Below are positions 1-4,657 of a stretch of 6,008 nucleotides of DNA, piece by piece; the first letter of the stretch is position 1, and each line of letters opens with the position of its first letter. This stretch comes from Aquificota bacterium (GTDB taxonomy: Bacteria > Thermosulfidibacterota > Thermosulfidibacteria > Thermosulfidibacterales > B14-G1): assembly GCA_003648675.1 (NCBI GenBank), contig QMPS01000054.1, positions 1-6,008 of the forward strand. Reading direction: 5' to 3'. The position numbers and the translations under genes were made by a program. The notes under the pieces are model-generated. The model was not told the DNA's origin and made no database searches. It saw only the letters and a program-made list of their open reading frames with translations.

Positions 1-90
1 CTCCATAAGCCCACCTTCCCCGATTGACCCCCATCCCCGAAAAGGAGTACCTCTCTATAGAGATCAATTTCGAAAATGAAAGGAGGAGAG
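1..90. other. Left-edge leader upstream of the permease pair; possible tail of an upstream gene
   Basis: No complete gene fits here. On the plus strand, frame 1 is open from base 1 and reads LHKPTFPD before a TGA at 25-27, so the end of an upstream gene is possible, but eight residues cannot be assigned to any family. A perfect 12-base palindrome (TCTCTATAGAGA, 52-63) lies between that stop and the permease ribosome binding site. I see no well-spaced -35/-10 pair. TTGACC at 24-29 resembles a -35 element, but nothing at 17-18 nt spacing looks like a -10. Confidence 0.3.
79..88 (+). promoter_or_regulatory. Ribosome binding site that fixes the permease start at ATG 91
   Basis: AAAGGAGGAG sits just before ATG 91. 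An in-frame ATG also occurs at 76, but it has only AT-rich sequence upstream and would itself overlap this strong Shine-Dalgarno. The start is therefore taken as 91, which also gives a protein beginning directly with its first hydrophobic helix. Confidence 0.75.
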
Positions 91-573
91 ATGAAAATCC
101 TCTATCTCCTCACAGGATTAGGACTGGTTCTCTCCCTAGTCGCAGATCCACCCCGAACAGGAAAAGCACTAAAGATCGCAACAAAGAGGTTTTCCAAACT
201 TCTGGGGGAGTTTGCTCTCCTCCTGATCCTCGTCTCCTTAGCTCTCACCCTTTTACCTCCCAGAACCATCCTCTCTTATCTGGAGGGACCTGGAAAGCTG
301 GTGGGCACAGCCATAGCTGCCCTGATGGGGTCCATCACCTTCATCCCAGGCTTCATCTCTTACCCTTTGGCAGGCATTCTCCATAACCAAGGGGTTCCCT
401 ACGTGGTCCTAGCCGCCTTCGTAACCACCCTCATGATGGTAGGAATTGTCACCTTTCCACTGGAACAGAAAATCTTAGGCACCCGCGTGGCCATAGCCAG
501 AAACATCCTCTACTTCATTCTGGCCCTCATCACTTCCCTGGCCATAGGGCTCATCTTCGGAGAGATACCATGA
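91..573 (+). CDS. Half-size permease, DUF318/ArsP-related family, first subunit of a split pair
   Basis: This is a 160-residue integral membrane protein, numbered from ATG 91. Five hydrophobic segments are visible, at roughly residues 1-18, 40-56, 71-98, 103-123 and 135-157. Recognisable family features are a basic stretch after helix 1 (RTGKALKIATKRF), the run GSITFIPGFISYPLAG in segment 3, and TFPLEQKILG followed by ARN before segment 5. Full-length DUF318 permeases (PF03773, which includes the organoarsenical exporter ArsP) are about twice this length and internally repeated, so this looks like one repeat unit. It overlaps the next gene by ATGA (570-573), implying translational coupling and equal amounts of the two products. 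The likely role is transport of an unidentified substrate across the inner membrane as a heterodimer. The family call rests on motif recognition; the substrate is unknown, and no arsenic genes are nearby to suggest one. Confidence 0.72.
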   Translation: MKILYLLTGLGLVLSLVADPPRTGKALKIATKRFSKLLGEFALLLILVSLALTLLPPRTILSYLEGPGKLVGTAIAALMGSITFIPGFISYPLAGILHNQGVPYVVLAAFVTTLMMVGIVTFPLEQKILGTRVAIARNILYFILALITSLAIGLIFGEIP

Positions 574-1085
574 AGACCAAAAAAGGCCTGGCCATCACCC
601 TCTATTCCCTTTTTCTGGTCCTGTCCCTAACTCTTGGCTTCAAACCAGGGATTCAAACAGGGAAAAACCTTCTGGACTTCACCGTCCAAATGATGAAGGT
701 CCTCCCCTTCGCCTTCATCCTCATTGGGCTCTTCGAAGTTTGGGTACCCCGAGAAGCGGTGGAGAGACATATGGGTAGTGCCTCGGGTTGGAAAGGCCAT
801 CTGTGGGCCGTAATCCTGGCAGCACCCATGGTGGGAGGGCTGTACGTAGCCTTCCCCATGGCCTATACCCTCCACAAAAAGGGAGCAGGATTGGGAGCGA
901 TATTCACTTTTTTAGGAGCTTCCAGCCTCTGCAGAATTCCCATGCTCATCTTCGAAGCCTCATTCCTGGGTGTAAAGTTCTCCCTGGCACGGCTGGCCGT
1001 CTCCCTCCCCCTTGTGATAGGGAGCTCCGCGATTCTGGGCAGAGTCCTAGAGAAGAAGGGATACGAGATCCGCCTGGAAGAATGA
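570..1085 (+). CDS. Half-size permease, DUF318/ArsP-related family, second subunit of a split pair
   Basis: This 171-residue membrane protein has five hydrophobic segments at about residues 7-23, 42-58, 77-100, 105-127 and 135-158, followed by a short charged cytoplasmic tail. It aligns by eye with the upstream gene: FAFILIGLFEVWVP matches FALLLILVSLALTLLPP, AFPMAYTLHKKGA matches SYPLAGILHNQGV, and FLGVKFSLAR matches ILGTRVAIAR. The two genes are therefore paralogous halves. The run GLFEVWVPREAVERHMG is characteristic of this second-half type as I remember it. Helix 4 holds the run SSLCRIPM, with a Cys at residue 121 that could contact a substrate. The start is the ATG inside ATGA, preceded by GGAGAG at 559-564. 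The gene ends 2 nt from the stop of the convergent Nudix gene. The substrate is unknown. Confidence 0.72.
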   Translation: MKTKKGLAITLYSLFLVLSLTLGFKPGIQTGKNLLDFTVQMMKVLPFAFILIGLFEVWVPREAVERHMGSASGWKGHLWAVILAAPMVGGLYVAFPMAYTLHKKGAGLGAIFTFLGASSLCRIPMLIFEASFLGVKFSLARLAVSLPLVIGSSAILGRVLEKKGYEIRLEE

Positions 1086-1087
1086 TC

Positions 1088-1591
1088 TCAGGAGATAAGG
1101 CCCTCTTCCAAGACCCGGGCCATGGAGTCCCTGAAGCAGTTGAAGAGGAGATCGGGAAGCTCACCAGGATAGAAAAACCGAGCGTCGGCAGCGTCGTCCC
1201 CCGGCCTCAACTCTCCCCCTGTCACCTCCACTAGGTACATGATGACCAAAATGTGCCCATACAAATCCGCCTCTTCAGCGTAGGCCTCAATGATCCGCAC
1301 AATCCTACCCTCTAGGCCCGTCTCCTCCTTTAACTCCCTAAGACAAGCCTGAGGCGGGCTTTCCCCTTCATCGATAAACCCCGTGGGAAATACCCAAGCG
1401 CCCTTGACAGGTTCCACTCCCCGCTGAATAAGCAACACTTTTCCATCCTTCACAGGTATGGCTCCTACAGAGGGTATGGGGTTCTTGTACTGGGTAAACC
1501 CACAGGCTGGGCACCGGTTCCTGACCCCTTTCCTTCCCCGCTTCTTCTCCAGCTTGGCACCGCAAAAGGGACAAAAAACGAAGTCCTTCAA
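1088..1591 (-). CDS. Nudix hydrolase with N-terminal zinc ribbon
   Basis: This is a 167-residue cytoplasmic hydrolase of nucleoside-diphosphate-linked substrates. The N-terminus carries a zinc ribbon, with Cys7 and Cys10 (CPFC) and Cys27 and Cys30 (CPAC). A linker (QYKNPIPSVGAIPV) leads into the Nudix fold. The Nudix box is complete at residues 71-93: G71, E77, then R85-E86-L87, E89-E90 and G92, which are the catalytic and Mg-binding positions. This architecture matches zinc-ribbon Nudix proteins (Nudix_N_2 type) often annotated as ADP-ribose or NADH pyrophosphatase. The NudC signature SQPWPFP after the box is absent, so NADH specificity is not supported. Translation begins at TTG 1591-1589: an in-frame TGA (1606-1604) lies five codons upstream, and no later start would keep the first Cys pair. 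A weak G-rich Shine-Dalgarno (GGGGGGAAG, 1602-1594) precedes it. The gene stands alone; its substrate cannot be read from the sequence. Confidence 0.88.
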   Translation of the reverse strand: MKDFVFCPFCGAKLEKKRGRKGVRNRCPACGFTQYKNPIPSVGAIPVKDGKVLLIQRGVEPVKGAWVFPTGFIDEGESPPQACLRELKEETGLEGRIVRIIEAYAEEADLYGHILVIMYLVEVTGGELRPGDDAADARFFYPGELPDLLFNCFRDSMARVLEEGLIS

Positions 1592-1762
1592 GGCTTCCCC
1601 CCATCAAAAAATCGACTTATACATCCCTCTCACAAGGAATATTACAACTTCCCATACAAATAAAAGACCAATACACTGGAAAAGAAAAGCCTCATGTGAA
1701 ATAAACGGAACCACAGTCTGCAGCCACCGAGCCCAATCTGGCCCTAAATTAGGAGGGAACCG
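1592..1762. promoter_or_regulatory. Intergenic region between the divergent Nudix and CDF genes
   Basis: This 171-bp AT-rich spacer must hold promoters for both flanking genes. On the minus strand, TATAAG (1621-1616) and TAATAT (1645-1640) are reasonable -10 candidates for the Nudix gene, but neither has a good -35 element at 16-18 nt. On the plus strand I find no convincing sigma-70 pair for the CDF gene. I also looked for a NiCo riboswitch, which precedes some czcD-type genes, and did not recognise its conserved core. A weak GGAA-N9-TTCC repeat lies at 1636-1652. Confidence 0.4.
1751..1756 (+). promoter_or_regulatory. Ribosome binding site supporting a GTG start for the CDF gene
   Basis: A perfect AGGAGG stands 6 nt before GTG 1763. 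This optimal spacing supports the non-ATG start; the resulting short polar N-terminus runs straight into the first CDF helix. Confidence 0.8.
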
Positions 1763-2992
1763 GTGACAGAAGGTGAATCTAGCAAAAGTTCTCAAATCGC
1801 CCTTTACTCCGTGCTCCTCAACGTGGGAGTTACCATAACCAAGGCCACCCTCGCTCTGGCCACAGGGAGCGCCGCAGTATTGGCAGACACCATCCATGGC
1901 CTGTCGGACCTGGTGGCTAGCCTGGCAGTATGGCTGGGCATAAAGATCTCCCGCCTAAATTCCAGAGAGTTCCCTTTCGGCCTGTACAAACTGGAGAACC
2001 TGGTGGAAATGGGTACGGGCTTCCTCATCCTCTTTGCAGGTTACGAAATCCTCAGGCACATGGTGTTCCGCCATAAAGGAAGGGAAATAACCTACATCCC
2101 CCAGGCCATGGTTCTCCTGGTCTTTCTCTCAGTAATCATCTACCTCTTTGTCCGATACGAAAAGGCCTGGGCACAGAGACTCAATTCCCCCGCCCTTATG
2201 GCAGACGCCGAACACTGGAAGGCAGACATTCTGTCCAACGGGATCCTGGTAGTCTCTTTTTTGGGATCCTCGATGGGCATACAAGCAATTGACAGGATAG
2301 CAGCGGCACTCATCGTGGTCTTCATCGTGGAGGCCGCCTGGAAACTGCTGAGAAACTCCATAAAAAGCCTGCTGGACGCCTCCGTGGACTACTCCACGTT
2401 GGACAAGATCTCCCGGGTAGTCTTGGCCTTTCCCAAAGTAAAAAGAATAAAGAACATAGCAGCTAGAAGCTCGGGACCGTGCATTTTCGCCCACGTAGAA
2501 GTAGTGATAAAGGAGAAAGATCTTAAAAGGGCCCACGATCTCACAGAAGAGATGGAGGAGGCCGTGAAAAAGGCTGTACCCCACGTGGAAAAGATCTTCA
2601 TCCATTATGAGCCAGAAGAGAAAAAGGAAGAGATCTGGGTTATTCCTCTGGAAGGCAAGGAGGGAACCATATCCTCCTACTTTGGCCGAGCTCCTTATCT
2701 GGCCTTTCTCACCCTCCACTCCACCACGGGTAAGCTCCTAGAAACCAAAATAGAAGAGAATCCATTCCGCTATCTAGAAAAGGGCAGGGGAGTACACCTG
2801 GCGGAAATGCTGGTGGAAAGAGGGGTAGACAAGGTTCTGGTGAAAGAGGACATAGGGCACAAGGGCCCGGGATTCATCCTGAGGAACGCAGGCACAGAAG
2901 TGATAACCACCCATGCCAGGTCTCTAAAGGAGATCCTGGAACAGAAGGAGGTTAAAGATGGAGGTAAAACTGAAACCCATCAAAAAGCTTGA
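1763..2992 (+). CDS. Cation diffusion facilitator transporter fused to a C-terminal NifX/NifB-type metal-cofactor-binding domain
   Basis: This 409-residue inner-membrane exporter of divalent cations (Zn, Fe, Mn or Co class) is expected to work as a dimer driven by proton exchange. Residues 12-193 form six helices. The transport site is visible twice: D42-x2-H45-x3-D49 in helix 2 (ADTIHGLSD) and D148-x2-H151-x3-D155 before helix 5 (ADAEHWKAD). This is a His-Asp/His-Asp set, as in CzcD/ZnT-type zinc transporters, unlike the Asp-Asp/His-Asp set of FieF/YiiP. Residues ~208-284 form the cytoplasmic dimerisation domain, ending VEKIFIHYEP. Residues ~290-395 match the dinitrogenase iron-molybdenum cofactor family (PF02579): the opening IWVIPLEGKEGTISSYFGRA, then LAEMLVERGVDKVLV and NAGTEVI. 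Typical bacterial CDFs end near residue 300, so this is a fusion; the same domain pair is, as I recall, known in other thermophiles and anaerobes. The last ~12 codons overlap the next gene. The metal is inferred, not shown. Confidence 0.9.
   Translation: MTEGESSKSSQIALYSVLLNVGVTITKATLALATGSAAVLADTIHGLSDLVASLAVWLGIKISRLNSREFPFGLYKLENLVEMGTGFLILFAGYEILRHMVFRHKGREITYIPQAMVLLVFLSVIIYLFVRYEKAWAQRLNSPALMADAEHWKADILSNGILVVSFLGSSMGIQAIDRIAAALIVVFIVEAAWKLLRNSIKSLLDASVDYSTLDKISRVVLAFPKVKRIKNIAARSSGPCIFAHVEVVIKEKDLKRAHDLTEEMEEAVKKAVPHVEKIFIHYEPEEKKEEIWVIPLEGKEGTISSYFGRAPYLAFLTLHSTTGKLLETKIEENPFRYLEKGRGVHLAEMLVERGVDKVLVKEDIGHKGPGFILRNAGTEVITTHARSLKEILEQKEVKDGGKTETHQKA
2945..2951 (+). promoter_or_regulatory. 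Ribosome binding site of the MBL gene, inside the CDF gene
   Basis: AAGGAGG lies 6 nt before ATG 2958 and is embedded in the CDF coding sequence. It fixes a start that overlaps the CDF gene by 35 nt and lets ribosomes translating the CDF message initiate again on the downstream gene. Confidence 0.8.
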
Positions 2993-3896
2993 AGTGACCA
3001 CTGTTATAGACAACTATGCAGACCTCATTCTCCAGGGCAGGGAAGACACGGTCAGAAGGCCTCTCTTCAGAGAAGGAAAGGTGAATGCCCCTCTACTGGC
3101 AGAACACGGTCTCTCCCTCTTCATCCAAATCCACCATGAGGGAAGAACGTTGAGGGTCCTTCTAGACACAGGCCTCACTGAGACGGGCACCTTATACAAC
3201 ATGGCCCACCTGGACCTACCCCTGGACAAAACGGACTACCTGGTCTTGAGCCATGGCCACTTTGACCACTTCGGGGCCCTCTACCAAGTCTATGAAAGGA
3301 ACATCGTCCCCCGGGGAGCGCCTTTCCTGTGCCACCCCTGGGCCTTCCATCAGAGGGGAGTCAAAAGGGAAAACCAACTCTTCCCCTTCCCCAGACTGGA
3401 CAGGAAAAGGCTGGAGGACATGGGCGTCAAAATCATGGAAGAGGCTGGTCCCACCCTTCTTGAGGAAGTACTTCTAGTCACAGGAGAGATCCCCAGGAAG
3501 ACGGACTTCGAAATCGGCTTTCCCATGGGTTATGTGGAGATCAATGGCCAAATCCAACAGGACGCCCTTTTAGACGACCAAGCCTTGGTGGTCCACGTGG
3601 AAGGCAAAGGACTGGTAGTCATCTCAGGTTGTGGCCACTCCGGCATCATAAACACGGTGAACTACGCTAGGGAGCTGACAGGAACAGAGGAGGTCTACGG
3701 TGTTATAGGAGGGTTCCACCTCTCCGGACCTGTATACGAGCCCTACATTCAAAAGACCGTGGACGCCATGAAGGCCATCAACCCCAAACTCCTGGTGCCC
3801 ACTCACTGCACAGGATTTGAAGCGGAAATGGCCTTTGCCCAGCAGATGCCCCAGGCCTTTGTTCTAAACGCCGTAGGCACCACCTTTGTGATATGA
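2958..3896 (+). CDS. COG1237-type metallo-beta-lactamase-fold hydrolase
   Basis: This 312-residue soluble metallohydrolase carries the MBL signature HxHxDH at residues 99-104 (SHGHFDH), after the beta-strand motif VLLDTG (67-72). Further likely metal-site histidines are H227 (GCGHSGIINT), H254 (GGFHLSG) and H283 (PTHCTG). The N-terminal VIDNYADLILQ and AEHGLSLFIQ, the middle LVTGEIPRKTDFE and DDQALVV, and the C-terminal THCTG together identify the COG1237 subgroup. Its archaeal member MJ0301 was described as acting in a dihydropterin/aminobenzene-phosphate reaction; databases copy that name widely, but it should not be assumed here because most members are uncharacterised. The gene overlaps the CDF-NifX gene by 35 nt and has its own AAGGAGG, so the two are co-transcribed. 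COG1237 genes are, from memory, often near NifX-like and MinD/Mrp-type iron-sulfur genes, which fits this neighbour. The gene ends directly at a terminator hairpin. Confidence 0.87.
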   Translation: MEVKLKPIKKLEVTTVIDNYADLILQGREDTVRRPLFREGKVNAPLLAEHGLSLFIQIHHEGRTLRVLLDTGLTETGTLYNMAHLDLPLDKTDYLVLSHGHFDHFGALYQVYERNIVPRGAPFLCHPWAFHQRGVKRENQLFPFPRLDRKRLEDMGVKIMEEAGPTLLEEVLLVTGEIPRKTDFEIGFPMGYVEINGQIQQDALLDDQALVVHVEGKGLVVISGCGHSGIINTVNYARELTGTEEVYGVIGGFHLSGPVYEPYIQKTVDAMKAINPKLLVPTHCTGFEAEMAFAQQMPQAFVLNAVGTTFVI

Positions 3897-3927
3897 AAAA
3901 AGGGGCCCTCCTCCATGGGCCCCCTTT
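3897..3927. terminator. Shared intrinsic terminator between convergent MBL and HNH genes
   Basis: GGGGCCC (3902-3908) pairs perfectly with GGGCCCC (3917-3923) across an 8-nt loop. Flanking A and T runs extend the stem after a one-base bulge (C3924). Read on the minus strand, the stem is followed by six T residues (complement of 3901-3896), which is a canonical intrinsic terminator for the HNH gene. Read on the plus strand, only TTT follows, so termination of the CDF-MBL transcript is probably weaker. The hairpin begins immediately after the MBL stop and its last bases overlap the HNH stop codon. Confidence 0.85.
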
Positions 3928-4459
3928 ACCTGCCAACGACCCAACGGTGTTGAGAGGGAAGGTATTGGTTCCATACCTCCCGAGTGGGAGGATCTATGAG
4001 CCTCGCCACCTTCAGATACCGGGTGAAAAGGAAACGGGGCTTCACAGGATCAGTATACGTGGGAACCCAAATCTCCTGCCTCTTTGCCCTATTACACCTC
4101 ACGCAACAGGTGACCAAGTTCTCCCAGGTCCACTTGCCCCCTTTAGATCTGGGCACCACGTGGTCAATGGTGAGCTCATTGTCCCTCAGAGTCTTGCCAC
4201 AGTAAGCACATCTGAAATTGTCCCTGTAATGGATCATCATCCTGGTGGGCCTCTCCATCACCATAGTGGACCTGATAGAACTCACCCTCACCACGATGGG
4301 CAAGGGATACTCCCTAGAGGGACTTCTCACTCTCCTAGTGGGGTGATACTCGATAACTAGGCACCTGCCCAGCCACTCCAGAGTGATGGCTTTCTCCCAA
4401 GGGATAACATCAAAGGGGAGAAAGGCCCTGTTCAAAACCAAGCAAAAGAGCTTATCCAA
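3926..4459 (-). CDS. HNH endonuclease-family protein (stand-alone)
   Basis: This is a 177-residue protein from TTG 4459, or 185 residues if read from GTG 4483. The N-terminal half (LVLNRAFLPFDVIPWEKAITLEWLG, then VRSPSREYPLPIVVR) is the conserved lead-in of a widespread family of small HNH proteins. The HNH domain follows, numbered on the 185-residue form: zinc-binding Cys92 and Cys95 (CAYC), core LTIDHVVPRSKGG with Asp107-His108, then WENLVT with Asn122, and Cys127 and Cys130 (CVRC). All expected zinc and catalytic residues are present. These proteins are predicted metal-dependent nucleases; this family is chromosomal and its role is unknown. No methyltransferase, integrase or intron lies next to it to suggest restriction or homing. 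I prefer TTG 4459 because AAGGAGG precedes it by 5 nt and the best promoter would start transcription near 4480, downstream of GTG 4483. Confidence 0.85.
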   Translation of the reverse strand: MDKLFCLVLNRAFLPFDVIPWEKAITLEWLGRCLVIEYHPTRRVRSPSREYPLPIVVRVSSIRSTMVMERPTRMMIHYRDNFRCAYCGKTLRDNELTIDHVVPRSKGGKWTWENLVTCCVRCNRAKRQEIWVPTYTDPVKPRFLFTRYLKVARLIDPPTREVWNQYLPSQHRWVVGR

Positions 4460-4461
4460 AA

Positions 4462-4471
4462 CCTCCTCCTT
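4462..4471 (-). promoter_or_regulatory. Ribosome binding site deciding the HNH start
   Basis: On the minus strand AAGGAGGAGG (4471-4462) lies just before TTG 4459-4457, with 5 nt between AAGGAGG and the start. The upstream GTG 4483 has only a G-run touching it, with no usable spacing. Confidence 0.6.
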
Positions 4472-4486
4472 CTTTGTACTCACCCC

Positions 4487-4515
4487 CTATTAATGCTTAT
4501 CCAAGGCCATGTCAA
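4487..4515 (-). promoter_or_regulatory. Sigma-70-type promoter for the HNH gene
   Basis: On the minus strand a perfect TTGACA -35 element (4515-4510) is followed, after a 17-nt spacer, by TAATAG (4492-4487), a moderate -10. Transcription would start near 4480, leaving a leader of about 20 nt that contains just the Shine-Dalgarno. Confidence 0.55.
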
Positions 4516-4552
4516 GTGTACAATTTCACAAACCCCAGCTCCAAGGCTCCCC

Positions 4553-4581
4553 TTGACATCCCAAACAGGGAAGACTAGGTT
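4553..4581 (+). promoter_or_regulatory. Sigma-70-type promoter for the HtrA-type protease gene
   Basis: A perfect TTGACA (4553-4558), a 17-nt spacer and TAGGTT (4576-4581) form a good housekeeping promoter, although the -10 matches consensus at only three of six bases. The predicted start is A4588, giving a leader of about 70 nt. I see no obvious heat-shock (sigma-32) or envelope-stress (sigma-E) promoter. Confidence 0.65.
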
Positions 4582-4618
4582 CTTTTCACATGAGTTACGC
4601 GATTTTTTCGATTCTGCA

Positions 4619-4656
4619 AAAGGTCCCAACACACCTATCCAAAAAGGAGGTCCTTT
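4619..4656 (+). promoter_or_regulatory. Possible leader hairpin covering the HtrA ribosome binding site
   Basis: ACC (4633-4635) and TCC (4638-4640) can pair with GGA-GGT (4646-4651) around an AAAAA loop, leaving T4636-A4637 as a bulge. AAAGG (4619-4623) can pair with CCTTT (4652-4656). In this fold every base from 4646 to 4656 is paired, including GGAGG of the Shine-Dalgarno AAGGAGG (4644-4650), which stands 7 nt before ATG 4658. The stems are short, so the fold may be marginal at high temperature. Confidence 0.35.
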
Positions 4657-4657
4657 A

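Noticed and set aside
24..386. 120-codon plus-strand frame at the left edge
   Set aside because: It overlaps the permease in another frame, gives a Ser/Pro/His-rich sequence without any domain, and lacks a ribosome binding site.
91..1085. Interpretation of the two permeases as one gene broken by a frameshift
   Set aside because: The second gene has its own ATG and a GGAGAG ribosome binding site, and each protein is a complete five-helix unit aligned to the other, so a natural split pair explains the data better.
1592..1762. Possible metal riboswitch or Zur/Fur box before the CDF gene
   Set aside because: I could not find the conserved core of the NiCo riboswitch or a convincing palindromic metal-regulator box; only a weak 4-bp-arm repeat is present.
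1458..1766. Plus-strand frame across the Nudix start and the Nudix/CDF spacer, and a minus-strand frame at 1604-1897 over the same spacer
   Set aside because: Both overlap well-supported genes and have no family features or convincing ribosome binding sites; the spacer reads as regulatory DNA.
2129..2719. 196-codon minus-strand open frame inside the CDF gene
   Set aside because: Its translation is low in recognisable motifs and mirrors CDF codons; the plus strand carries clear CDF metal-site motifs through the same bases.
3893..4360. 155-codon plus-strand frame opposite the HNH gene
   Set aside because: It starts within the MBL stop and terminator, is rich in Pro and His in a way typical of antisense reading, and faces an intact HNH motif on the other strand.
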